Positions 44,304 through 57,321 of a stretch of DNA of 64,000 bases are shown piece by piece. The DNA is from DATAAP01 sp041690495 (GTDB lineage: Bacteria; Pseudomonadota; Alphaproteobacteria; CACIAM-22H2). The notes beneath the pieces are model-generated. The model was not told the DNA's origin and did not search any database. It saw only the letters and a program-made list of their open reading frames with translations. Each line of letters begins with the position of its first letter. Positions within the stretch are counted from its first letter, which is position 1. The DNA is taken from contig JAWLHE010000003.1 of the NCBI GenBank assembly GCA_041690495.1, positions 124,001-188,000 of the forward strand, written 5' to 3'. A program made the translations under genes and the position numbers.

Positions 44304-44925
44304 GCAGCGGGCTCTTCTCGCGCTCCAGAACCGCCCGGACGGCCGGACGCTGCATCATCCGCTCTTTCCAGGCCGTGTAGTTCTTGAGATCCTTCATCGG
44401 CAGCTCGGCGCGGCTGCCCCATCCGTAGAAGACGAGCGCATAGGGATCGCAGGTCGTGAACTGAGCGCCCTGCATCCACTGCTTCCCCGCGACGATCGCG
44501 TCGATTTCCTGCAGATTCGCCCAGAAGGACTTCTTGCCCGTCGCCTTGACCGTCGGCACCGCGCTCGCGTCCTCTGCGAAACGCTCCGGACGCAGGAAAT
44601 GCGTGAAGCACGGATGCACGGTGTTGGACAGCCATGCCATCATGGACAGACAGCGGGCCTCCGCCAGCGCGTCGCCCGGCATCAGCCTGGCATCGGGAAA
44701 GCGTCTTGCGACATAGGTCATGATCGCGACGTTCTCGGTGATGATGCTGTCGTCGGCGCGCAGGGCCGGCACTTTGCCGCGCGGATTGATTTTCAGATAG
44801 CTCTCGGTCTTGTTCTCGCCTTTCGCGAGCAGAACCTGGCTCGGCTCATACTTCGCCCCGGACTCCTCCAGGGTGATGTGCGAGGCCATCGAGCAGGCGC
44901 CAGGGCTGTAATAGAGTGTCAGCAT
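44290..44925 (-). CDS. Glutathione S-transferase
   Basis: A 211-residue GST from the ATG at 44925 (MLTLYYSPGACSMASHI); an earlier start at 44958 adds 11 residues. The N-terminal thioredoxin-like domain has the beta-class-like YYSPGACSMA site and the cis-Pro/glutathione motif GKVPAL with SIITENVAI. The C-terminal helical domain ends with AVLEREKSPLLKAA. It conjugates or transfers glutathione to electrophiles in the cytoplasm. Convergent with marR, overlapping it by 14 bp. Confidence 0.9.
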   Translation of the reverse strand: MLTLYYSPGACSMASHITLEESGAKYEPSQVLLAKGENKTESYLKINPRGKVPALRADDSIITENVAIMTYVARRFPDARLMPGDALAEARCLSMMAWLSNTVHPCFTHFLRPERFAEDASAVPTVKATGKKSFWANLQEIDAIVAGKQWMQGAQFTTCDPYALVFYGWGSRAELPMKDLKNYTAWKERMMQRPAVRAVLEREKSPLLKAA

Positions 44926-45015
44926 GCGTAGACTCCCAGTCGCGTTTCCGGCCGGCATCTTGACGGCGAGACAGCACCTTGTCCATCGCCGAGCCCTTCG
45001 GGCGTGACATTCCCG

Positions 45016-45966
45016 CTATGCGCCGGCCCTACCGCACAACCGGTCGATCTCCGCCAGATCGTCGGCCGTCAGCGCCCACTCCACGGCCTCCGTGTTCTGC
45101 TCGATCTGTTCGGGCTTCGTTGCGCCGGCAATCACGCTCGAGACGGCGGGCCGCGCCGCAAGCCAGGAGAAGGCCAGCTCGAGCAGACGGCGGCCGCGCT
45201 TCGCGCAGAAATCCTGCAGGCGCTCGACGATGGTCCAGTTCGTCTCGGTAAGATAACGATCGGCCAGCCGCTGCGTGTTCGCCAGCCGCGTCCCTTCGGG
45301 CATCGGCTTGTTCCGTTGGTACTTGCCTGTCAGCAGGCCGCTGGCGAGCGGAAAAAATGGCAGCAGCCCGAGACCATAGGCCTGCATCGCAGGTAGGAGC
45401 TCGCGCTCGAGATCGCGTACGACCAGGCTGTACTCGTCCTGGCACGAAATGAAGGCGTTCAGGCCGCCGTCCCGCGCGGTCCACTGCGCTTCGACAACCT
45501 GCCATGCCGGCAGATTCGAGCAGCCGACATAGCGCACCTTGCCCTGGCGGATCAGGTCGTCCAGTGCGCGCAGGGTCTCCTCGATCGGCGTCAGCGGATC
45601 GGGGCGGTGGAGCTGATACAGGTCGATCCAGTCCGTTCGCAGCCGGCGCAGGCTGGCGTCGACAGCCTGCATGATGTAGCGTCGCGACGCGCCCTTGAGC
45701 GTTTCCGCGTCGTTCATCGGCATGGCGAATTTCGTCGCCAGCACGATGTCCTTGCGCCGGTCGCCGAGGATGCGGCCGAGCACCTCCTCCGAGCCGCCGC
45801 GGTTGCCATAGGAATCGGCCGTATCGAGCAGGGTGATGCCGAGATCCAGCGCCTTGTGCACGACCTTGCGCGACGCCTCGAGGTCGATGCGACCGCCGAA
45901 ATTGTTGCAGCCAAGGCCGACGAGCGATACCCGAAGTCCCGACTTGCCGAGATTGCGCTGTTCCAC
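45016..45966 (-). CDS. Aldo/keto reductase
   Basis: A 316-residue NADPH-dependent (beta/alpha)8 reductase. The catalytic tetrad is visible: Asp and Tyr in LLDTADSYGNRG, Lys in VLATKFAMP, His in LYQLHRPDP. The cofactor-binding C-terminus reads SSVIAGATKPEQIEQN. It resembles the YghZ/IolS-type group (the NRGGSEEVLGRIL helix is typical). The aldehyde or ketone substrate is unknown. It is followed by the GST gene on the same strand (about 90 bp). Confidence 0.9.
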   Translation of the reverse strand: MEQRNLGKSGLRVSLVGLGCNNFGGRIDLEASRKVVHKALDLGITLLDTADSYGNRGGSEEVLGRILGDRRKDIVLATKFAMPMNDAETLKGASRRYIMQAVDASLRRLRTDWIDLYQLHRPDPLTPIEETLRALDDLIRQGKVRYVGCSNLPAWQVVEAQWTARDGGLNAFISCQDEYSLVVRDLERELLPAMQAYGLGLLPFFPLASGLLTGKYQRNKPMPEGTRLANTQRLADRYLTETNWTIVERLQDFCAKRGRRLLELAFSWLAARPAVSSVIAGATKPEQIEQNTEAVEWALTADDLAEIDRLCGRAGA

Positions 45967-46062
45967 GGAAACCCCTTCCCGAACCTGGATACAACCGTCC
46001 TTTTAAAGAGGCGCGAGAGGAATGAACAGCCCGCGGTGCCGCGCCATACCGTCATCCGCTGA

Positions 46063-48117
46063 ATGCAGGCCCGAACTCATGTCGAAGCTACCGCAGGCGC
46101 GGGTGCTGCCGGCATAATGCGAACGATGCCACCGTCCACGAACGCAATCGGTCAGCGCGACGCAAGGCTGCCCGGCGCTGCCGGGATCGCGCTGTATTTC
46201 GCCTGCTACATTGCGCTCGACTGGGTCAGCCTGACCCATACATTCGGCGGCCTGCTGATCACGCCGTGGAACCCGCCCGCGGGCCTCAGTCTCGCCCTGC
46301 TTCTTCGTTACGGGCGCCGCTTCGCGCCGGCCTATTTCGCCGCCATCGTCCTCGCCGACGTGCTGTTCCGCGGCCTCCCGGTCGTACCGCTCGCGACGGC
46401 CTTTGCCGCCCTCGCGATCACCACGGGTTACACGGCAGCCGCGGGAATCCTGCGCCGCAGGCTGCTCGTCAGCCTGCGGCTCGACGGCCATCGCGACCTG
46501 CTGTGGTTCCTGGGTGTCGTCCTGGTCTGCACGATGGCCGTCGCCTGCATCGTGGTCGTGATCTTCGCGGCCGCCGGGCTGCTCGCTTGGTCCGCTTTCG
46601 CCGAGGCGGCGCTGCACTTCTGGGTTGGCGACGTGATCGGCATCGCGGTCCTGACACCGTTCCTGCTGCTTCTGGACAGGCGGCCGTGGCGGCAATCGAT
46701 GCAATGGCGCCGGGGCGCCGAGTATGCGCTCCAGCTCGCCGCCATCGCCGGCGGCCTGTGGCTCATTTTCGGGCTCGAGCCGACCGACCACTTCGAGTTT
46801 TCGTACGTCCTGTTCCTGCCTCTGATCTGGATCGCATTGCGTACCGGGCTGAAGGGCGCCACCTGGGGCATCGTCGCGACGCAGCTCGGTCTCGTCATGG
46901 CAATCCAGCTCAAGGGCTACGACGCAACGGTCCTTACCCAGTTCCAGCTGCTGATGCTAACCGTCGCCGTCACTGGTCTGCTGCTCGGCTCGGTCGTCGA
47001 TGAGCGCCAGCGTGCCGAGAGCTCCCTGCGCGAGAGCGAGGCGCGTCTGCAGACCGTCGTCAGCACCGCACCCGACGCCATCTTCGCCGTCGGCGAAGAT
47101 GGCATCATCACGTCGGCCAATCGTGCCGCGGAGGAGCTGTTCGGCTCGGCGACGAGACGGCTGGTCGGCTCATCGGTCGAATCGCTTCTACCCGGAATTC
47201 AGCCGCTCGCATCGGCAGCGACGGGTGGCGGCGAGCTCACGGCACACCGTCTCGATGGCTCGTCCTTCATCGCGGAGCTCGCGATCGGCGTCGCCCGCGT
47301 AGACGGACGCTCGATCTACGTCGCGATCGCGCGCGACATTTCCGCCCGCAAGCAGGCGGAGCGCAGGCTCAAGGAGCACGAGGCCGAGCTGGCGCATGCC
47401 GCCCGGCTGACCACCACAGGCGAGATGGCCGCGGCTCTGGCGCACGAGATCAATCAGCCGCTGACTGCGCTCATCAGCTTCGCTCGAGCCTGCCAGGCGC
47501 TGCTGAAAGCGCCCACCGGAAGCGGCGCATCAACCCGCCAGGCTTCGGCACTGATCGATCAGACCGTGCAGCAGGCCGTACGCGCCGGCGAGATCATCCG
47601 CCGCACCCGCGAGTTCCTGCGGCGCGGCGACACGCGCCCGGCCCGGATTGCGCTTGCCGAGGTCTGCAAGGCGGTGCTCGACCTGGTGCGATCCGAGGCA
47701 GCGCAGAACAAGGTGAGCGTCACGACCGACTTCGCAGGCGACCTGCCCCCCGTATTCGCCGATCCGATCCAGATCGAACAGGTGCTGCTCAACCTGATCC
47801 GCAACAGCATGGAGGCGATGAAGGGCGCGGCCGCCGACACGCGTGCGATCGTCATTGCTGCGGCGCGGTCCTCCGACGACCCGGGCGCGATCGAGATCGC
47901 GGTCCGGGATACCGGGCCGGGGTTTCCCCCAGAGATGGCGGCCCGCCTGTTCACGCCGTTCTCGACGACGAAGGACAGCGGGATGGGATTGGGGCTGGCG
48001 ATCAGTCGCTCTATCATAGAGGCGCATGGCGGACGCATCTGGATGAACGAATCGTCGCAGGGGGCGGACATCCGGTTTACGCTCCCCGCCTATACGGAAG
48101 AGACTTATGAATCGTAA
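46063..48117 (+). CDS. Sensor histidine kinase, MASE1-PAS-HisKA-HATPase
   Basis: A 684-residue membrane-bound kinase. Residues about 37-310 form a MASE1-type block of eight or so TM helices (FGGLLITPWNPPAGLSLALL is the family signature). A PAS domain follows (about 327-435, VVSTAPDAIFAVGEDGIITS), then HisKA with phospho-acceptor His461 in ALAHEINQPLTAL and HATPase_c with N, G1 and G2 boxes (NLIRNSMEAM, DTGPGFP, GMGLGLAISRSI). The H-box type is the FixL/DctB group. In-frame ATGs at 46117 and 46126 are alternative starts. Overlaps its regulator by 11 bp. Confidence 0.9.
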   Translation: MQARTHVEATAGAGAAGIMRTMPPSTNAIGQRDARLPGAAGIALYFACYIALDWVSLTHTFGGLLITPWNPPAGLSLALLLRYGRRFAPAYFAAIVLADVLFRGLPVVPLATAFAALAITTGYTAAAGILRRRLLVSLRLDGHRDLLWFLGVVLVCTMAVACIVVVIFAAAGLLAWSAFAEAALHFWVGDVIGIAVLTPFLLLLDRRPWRQSMQWRRGAEYALQLAAIAGGLWLIFGLEPTDHFEFSYVLFLPLIWIALRTGLKGATWGIVATQLGLVMAIQLKGYDATVLTQFQLLMLTVAVTGLLLGSVVDERQRAESSLRESEARLQTVVSTAPDAIFAVGEDGIITSANRAAEELFGSATRRLVGSSVESLLPGIQPLASAATGGGELTAHRLDGSSFIAELAIGVARVDGRSIYVAIARDISARKQAERRLKEHEAELAHAARLTTTGEMAAALAHEINQPLTALISFARACQALLKAPTGSGASTRQASALIDQTVQQAVRAGEIIRRTREFLRRGDTRPARIALAEVCKAVLDLVRSEAAQNKVSVTTDFAGDLPPVFADPIQIEQVLLNLIRNSMEAMKGAAADTRAIVIAAARSSDDPGAIEIAVRDTGPGFPPEMAARLFTPFSTTKDSGMGLGLAISRSIIEAHGGRIWMNESSQGADIRFTLPAYTEETYES

Positions 48118-48718
48118 GCAGGTCGTCTATGTGGTCGACGATGACGATGCGGTCCGGCAGGGGCTGCAGGCGCTCCTCACGGTGAATGGCTATGAGGTGG
48201 CGACGTTCGACTCCGCCGAGGCGCTTCTCGAGAATTTGCCGCAGGACGCTGCCGGCTGCGTGCTCGCCGACGTCCGCATGCCGGGCATGAGCGGACTGGA
48301 GCTACAGCGCGAGCTTAAGCGCCGGCGTCCCGCATTGCCGGTCGTCATCATCACCGGGCACGGCGATATCCCCATGGCCGTTTCCGCGTTGAAGGCCGGC
48401 GCAGTCGACTTCCTAGAGAAACCGTTCGAAAGCGATGCAATTCTAGGCTCGATCGACGAGGCGCTCGGTCGCAGACCGGCTCTCGGTGCCGGGCCGGCCG
48501 CCGACGACGTCGCTGCCCGCGTGGCCCAGCTGACGCCGCGCGAGCGGGACGTCATGGAACTGGTCGTGGCCGGCCACCCGAACAAGATCATTGCCCACCG
48601 CCTGAAGATCGCGCTGCGAACGGTCGAGATCCACCGCGCCCGGGTGATGGAGAAAACCGGCGCGCGCAATCTGTCCGAACTGATCCGGATGGCGATACAG
48701 CTCGAGCGTTCGGCGTGA
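48107..48718 (+). CDS. FixJ-like response regulator (REC-LuxR HTH)
   Basis: A 203-residue two-domain regulator: receiver with acidic pocket VVDDDDAVR, phospho-acceptor Asp55 (LADVRMPGMSG), Thr and Lys105 (FLEKPFES), then a LuxR-type HTH (LTPRERDVMELVVAGHPNKI, RTVEIHRARVMEKTGA). Its start lies inside the upstream kinase gene, so the two form a cognate FixL/FixJ-type pair. A hairpin just after the stop ends the operon. Confidence 0.93.
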   Translation: MNRKQVVYVVDDDDAVRQGLQALLTVNGYEVATFDSAEALLENLPQDAAGCVLADVRMPGMSGLELQRELKRRRPALPVVIITGHGDIPMAVSALKAGAVDFLEKPFESDAILGSIDEALGRRPALGAGPAADDVAARVAQLTPRERDVMELVVAGHPNKIIAHRLKIALRTVEIHRARVMEKTGARNLSELIRMAIQLERSA

Positions 48719-48730
48719 TCGACGCTGCAT

Positions 48731-48758
48731 AGTGGTTTTCCACTAGCGGGAAACCACT
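48731..48758 (+). terminator. Hairpin after the fixJ-like gene, probable terminator
   Basis: The arms AGTGGTTTTCC and GGGAAACCACT pair over 11 bp (one G-U) around a 6-nt loop, 12 bp after the regulator stop. It is followed only by a short TATTTC, so either a weak intrinsic terminator or a palindromic operator for the next gene (terC) is possible. Confidence 0.5.
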
Positions 48759-48925
48759 ATTTCGGCCATCCCGGCCCGTTCCTACGTTTCAGAACATGTA
48801 AGGCCGAGGCGCAGTCAAGCACGCCGGGCGCGCGCATAGCCGCGATCCGGCGCAATTGCGTGCCATACCGACCTGCGTGGCAGAAATCACGAGCCGGCAC
48901 CATAACATCGAGCGCTGCGATCCTG

Positions 48926-49687
48926 ATGTTCGATCTCGAAATCCTCATCAGCCTGCTCACCCTGACCAGCCTCGAAATCGTTCTCGGCATCGACAATATC
49001 GTCGTCATCGCAATCATAGCGGCGACGCTTCCGGTCCATCAGCGCGACAAGGCGCGGGTGATCGGCTTGTCGCTGGCAATGATTACGCGGCTCCTTCTGC
49101 TGTTCTCGATAAGCTGGATCGCCAGTCTGACCCAGCCGATGATCTCGCTCGCCGGCATTTCGTTGTCGGGCCGCGATCTGCTGATGCTCGGCGGCGGCCT
49201 CTTCCTGATCGTCAAGGCCGTCCGCGAGATTCACGAGGCGATGGAGGAAGCTGGCAACGAGGGCATCGCCCGGCGGCCCACCGGCTTCGCCAATGCGATC
49301 GCCCAGATCGTCGTCCTCGATATCGTTTTCTCGTTCGACTCGGTGATCACGGCCGTTGGCATGGCGCGCGAACTCTGGGTCATGGCGGCGGCGGTCATAA
49401 TCGCCGTGCTGATCATGCTGGTCGCGTCGCGGCCGATCATCCGCTTCATTCACGCCCATCCGACCGTGAAGATGCTTGCACTCGCGTTCGTCATGCTGAT
49501 CGGCATGGCGCTGGTCGCCGACGGCATGGGCTTCCATATCCCGAAGGGATACCTCTACTTCGCGATGATGTTCTCGGTCCTCGTCGAAGGCCTGAACGTG
49601 ACGCTGGCGCGCCGCCGCCGTCGCGCGCCGGCCGCGCAGGATCGCACCATGGAAACGCAACAGGGACACCAGGCACGCGCGTCATAG
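48926..49687 (+). CDS. TerC-family membrane protein
   Basis: A 253-residue integral membrane protein from the ATG at 48926 (MFDLEILISLLTLTSLEIVL). TerC hallmarks are the acidic intramembrane residues in SLEIVLGIDNIVVIA and VVLDIVFSFDSVITAVGMA. Seven or so TM helices; the C-terminal tail is Arg-rich. Family members are linked to Mn2+ export and metalation of exported proteins, and to tellurite resistance. No yybP-ykoY-like riboswitch was visible upstream. Confidence 0.9.
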   Translation: MFDLEILISLLTLTSLEIVLGIDNIVVIAIIAATLPVHQRDKARVIGLSLAMITRLLLLFSISWIASLTQPMISLAGISLSGRDLLMLGGGLFLIVKAVREIHEAMEEAGNEGIARRPTGFANAIAQIVVLDIVFSFDSVITAVGMARELWVMAAAVIIAVLIMLVASRPIIRFIHAHPTVKMLALAFVMLIGMALVADGMGFHIPKGYLYFAMMFSVLVEGLNVTLARRRRRAPAAQDRTMETQQGHQARAS

Positions 49688-49710
49688 CGCGTCCCTCAGG
49701 AGGCAGACCG

Positions 49711-50220
49711 ATGCGCAAGATCCTTATCGCAGTGGACGGCTCGCCCCAATCGGACGCCGCCGCCGCCCATATCGCCGCGGGCACCGCGCCAGGCGCTTCG
49801 GAATTGCATCTCGTGAATGTACAGCGGCCGCTTGACGCCTATGTCGCCCGGTTCCTGCACGGGAGCGACCGGCGCGACTTCCACCGCGAGCAGGGCCAGC
49901 GCGCCGTGGCCCGCGCCGAACACATCCTGAAGCGCGGCGGACACCGCCCCCTCACCCATATCTATGTCGGCGAGCCCGGAACGACCCTCGCACGCGCCGC
50001 CAATGCGCTCGGCGTCGAGGAGATCGTCGTCGGCGCGGACGGCCTGGGGCCGCTCGGGCGTTTCATGTTCCGGAATTTCCTGTCGCGGCTGATGCAGCGC
50101 GCCGAAGCGCCCGTCATGGTCATCAAGCACGCGAAGCCGGTGCCGCAAACCGAGTCGGGCGCATGGCCGCAGACCTACCCCGCCGCGGCCATGGACGAAA
50201 GCCTCGCCCTTCGCCGCTGA
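49711..50220 (+). CDS. Universal stress protein (UspA family)
   Basis: A 169-residue single USP domain: MRKILIAVDGSPQSDAAAAH at the N-terminus and the ATP-binding pattern GADGLGPLGRFMFRNFLSRL, then APVMVIK. The G-2x-G-9x-G(S/T) motif is partly altered (G-x-G-x2-G), so ATP binding is uncertain. AGGAGG lies upstream of the ATG; 23 bp separate it from terC, so co-transcription is likely. Confidence 0.88.
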   Translation: MRKILIAVDGSPQSDAAAAHIAAGTAPGASELHLVNVQRPLDAYVARFLHGSDRRDFHREQGQRAVARAEHILKRGGHRPLTHIYVGEPGTTLARAANALGVEEIVVGADGLGPLGRFMFRNFLSRLMQRAEAPVMVIKHAKPVPQTESGAWPQTYPAAAMDESLALRR

Positions 50221-50296
50221 CGGTCAAGCCAGAATCCGTCTCAGGCCGGGCTCCGGCGACGCCGAGCGACCGCAAGACCGGTCGGGGCAGCGCCGA

Positions 50297-50371
50297 TCAG
50301 CGCAATCCGAAGAAGCTCAGAACAGCGGCGATCACCACGACCAGCCCGACGATATATATGATGCTGTTCAT
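50297..50371 (-). CDS. 24-residue single-helix membrane peptide
   Basis: From the ATG at 50371 the minus strand encodes MNSIIYIVGLVVVIAAVLSF followed by FGLR and a TGA at 50297. It is one complete TM helix with a short basic end. I recall very similar short proteins (ending SFFGLR) annotated in other alphaproteobacteria, which supports a real gene. Function unknown; no strong ribosome-binding site is seen. Confidence 0.6.
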   Translation of the reverse strand: MNSIIYIVGLVVVIAAVLSFFGLR

Positions 50372-50576
50372 GACATACCCATTGTCGTTCAGCGCCTCAC
50401 AATAAGGCTTGAAACCGGCAGAGGTTCCGATCCCGGCGGGCCGTTACGACAAGCAAGCGGGGCCCTTGCCCCGGGGCGCGTGACTCCGGCCTGTGAGGCG
50501 CCGCGTCGTATCCGCTTTGACAGGAGTCTTCCGCCGGCTCGGCCCGACCGGAACGAGGCGAGCTGCAGGCCGACAA

Positions 50577-50594
50577 GGCGCGCAGCTTCGCGCC
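50577..50594 (-). terminator. Possible terminator after the PEP-CTERM gene
   Basis: On the minus strand, GGCGCG-AAGCTG-CGCGCC forms a 6-bp GC stem, followed by TTGT. It lies about 25 bp downstream of the PEP-CTERM gene stop. Weak T-run, so low certainty. Confidence 0.35.
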
Positions 50595-50617
50595 GTCTCC
50601 GTGCAGGGTGTGATCGA

Positions 50618-51364
50618 TCAGGTTCGCCGCTTGCGCCGCGCCAGTCCGCCGAGGCCGAGCAGGCTGCCGGCGAGCAGAGCGAGCGACGACGGCTCCGGAA
50701 CCGAGATCTGGGTCGCGCTGAGGAACTTCAGCTTGAAGTAGTCGTTCGACCCTCCGGCGACGCCGGTGACGAGCACGTAGCGGCCAGAAATGTCCGTGTC
50801 GATCGTCGGCGATTCTCCCGGATCGACGTCGAAGAACGTCGGAAGCAACGTGAAGCCGAGATCGTCGAGATCGTTCTTGTCGCAGGCACCGCCGCAGATC
50901 GCGTTGTTCGTCAGGTTGAGCCCGGCGTCGTCGATGCCGCCGACCCAGACCTGGATGTCGGTGTAGTTGTACTCGCGCCAGCCGATCTTGAAGCCGGCCG
51001 CCTGGTAATTGCCGGACTCGAACTCGAACAGCAGGAAGTCGTCCTTTCCGTTGTTGTCGGTTGCGTGATTCGGAGAATAGGGTTCATTCCAGGTGGAATT
51101 GGTCACGCCCAGTCCGCCGCTATAGGCACCGACATAGGCTGCCTGAAAATTTCCGCTGCCGTTGTCGTAGCGGGTCGAGTAGGCGCGCACCTTGAGGATC
51201 TCGCCCGGATTGCCCACCGCGCCAAAGGAACGCTCGTTGCCTGCCGGTCCCGTCGTCGATGAATTGCCGACCGTGTTCCACGAGTAGGTAGGTCCGGCCA
51301 ACGCAGCCGAAGACAGCATCGTCAGCCCAAGCACACTGCTCGCGAGAGTTCCGTTTAAGCGCAT
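50618..51364 (-). CDS. PEP-CTERM-anchored exported protein
   Basis: A 248-residue exported protein with a signal peptide (MRLNGTLASSVLGLTMLSSA, cleavage after ALA) and a C-terminal sorting signal VPEPSSLALLAGSLLGLGGL followed by ARRKRR: PEP motif, TM helix, basic cluster. The body is Asn/Gly/Asp/Tyr-rich and likely beta-structured (STRYDNGSGNFQAAYVGAYS), with one Cys pair (ICGGACDKND). GGAGGGG precedes the ATG at 51364. PEP-CTERM proteins are processed by exosortase (EpsH-type), usually with exopolysaccharide genes; no exosortase is in this window. Confidence 0.88.
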   Translation of the reverse strand: MRLNGTLASSVLGLTMLSSAALAGPTYSWNTVGNSSTTGPAGNERSFGAVGNPGEILKVRAYSTRYDNGSGNFQAAYVGAYSGGLGVTNSTWNEPYSPNHATDNNGKDDFLLFEFESGNYQAAGFKIGWREYNYTDIQVWVGGIDDAGLNLTNNAICGGACDKNDLDDLGFTLLPTFFDVDPGESPTIDTDISGRYVLVTGVAGGSNDYFKLKFLSATQISVPEPSSLALLAGSLLGLGGLARRKRRT

Positions 51365-51795
51365 CGCCACCCCTCCGTTTAGCAACTGCCTGCAGTGAAG
51401 CAATGGACGTGCCATGAGGAATTGCGGGGATTCTCAGCGCCATATCGCGAACGCATGGCGGTCTTGTAAGGGAAACCGACGGTTAACGGCCGGCGATGGT
51501 TAACGCGGCGAGGCTGCCGTGGTCCCGGCCAATCGCGGCCCCTCGTTCGCACGTGCTGGCGCCGCAGCTTGATCGTTCCGAACGCACCCGCCATCAAGAG
51601 GCAGAGGCTTCATGCTCCGAACTGTCCCGGCCGCGCCGCCGGCATTGGAGGCAACGTGAATCACCGTCGCGCCCGCGGGGATTTCAAGGGTTGATCTCGC
51701 CCTTCGCCACGTCTTAACTCGGTTAACGATTGCGCCGCGCCGCAATATTTGGCTGTCCGCCTGTCACCGAGAATACTTGGACGGAAAGGAAGGAA
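51365..51795. other. Divergent control region between PEP-CTERM gene and receiver gene
   Basis: About 430 bases without a convincing gene. It contains three GGTTAACG-type sites: 51481-51488, the ATGGTTAACG at 51496-51505 and 51721-51728, with a further TTAAC at 51714. One of them reads TTAACCAT on the minus strand. Promoters for both flanking genes must be here, but no clear -35/-10 pair was found. Confidence 0.4.
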
Positions 51796-51936
51796 ATGAC
51801 TTTGCCGAACGGGGATCGCCTTGGAACTTTCCGGCAAGTAGCTGCGTTTGTTTCCGGTGGGGTTGCGCCTTCGGGGGGAACAGCTATGAGAAACGCCTTG
51901 AAATGGCCACGAGCCGGGCTGCGGTTTCGAGAATGA
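51796..51936 (+). CDS. Possible leader ORF coupled to the receiver gene (46 aa)
   Basis: An ATG at 51796 with AAGGAAGGAA directly upstream opens a 46-residue frame reading MTLPNGDRLGTFRQVAAFVS at its start and ending WPRAGLRFRE. Its TGA overlaps the ATG at 51933 of the receiver gene as ATGA. The strong ribosome-binding site and the coupling favour translation; the sequence matches nothing I know. It may act as a leader rather than as a protein. Confidence 0.35.
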   Translation: MTLPNGDRLGTFRQVAAFVSGGVAPSGGTAMRNALKWPRAGLRFRE

Positions 51937-52301
51937 CCTCTCGAATCGTCCTGGTCGTCGAGGACGAGGCTGTCGTCGCGCTCTTCCTCACCGACGTACT
52001 CGAAGAGCTGAACTATCAGGTTTGCGCGGTGGCGCCGTCGGGACGCGCGGCCCTCGAGCTGGCGGCCGAGCACCGGCCCGATATCGCCATGGTCGACGTC
52101 CGCCTCAAGGGGGACCTGGACGGGGTCGAGACGGCGCTCCAGCTCCATGAACAGTTCGGCGTTCGCAGCGTCCTGCTGTCCGGCGACCCGGAGGCCCTTC
52201 GCACCGCGCAGTCGCGCGGGGTCGAACCGGTCGCGGTCCTCACCAAGCCCTACACGCCCGAGCAACTCCGCACGATCCTGAACCAGGCATTCTCCGGGTG
52301 A
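51933..52301 (+). CDS. Single-domain response regulator (CheY-like)
   Basis: A 122-residue stand-alone receiver: acidic pair VVEDEAVV, phospho-acceptor Asp55 in IAMVDVRLKGD, and Lys105 in VLTKPYTPEQ. There is no output domain, so it acts by protein contact or as a phosphate shuttle. The KGDLDGVETA motif resembles receivers paired with HWE or hybrid kinases. An in-frame ATG at 51903 could add 10 residues. It lies 52 bp upstream of the poly-HAMP hybrid kinase and is probably its partner. Confidence 0.88.
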   Translation: MTSRIVLVVEDEAVVALFLTDVLEELNYQVCAVAPSGRAALELAAEHRPDIAMVDVRLKGDLDGVETALQLHEQFGVRSVLLSGDPEALRTAQSRGVEPVAVLTKPYTPEQLRTILNQAFSG

Positions 52302-52353
52302 CGTCGATGCCTGGCATCGAAGCAATCCATCGCCTGTGATGGGGAGGTAGAGA

Positions 52354-57309
<4,956 letters not shown>

Positions 57310-57321
57310 TGGGGTTGGAGA

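Noticed and set aside
48759..48925. A manganese (yybP-ykoY) riboswitch upstream of terC
   Set aside because: The expected conserved loops are not present, and the region shows only the hairpin at 48731-48758.
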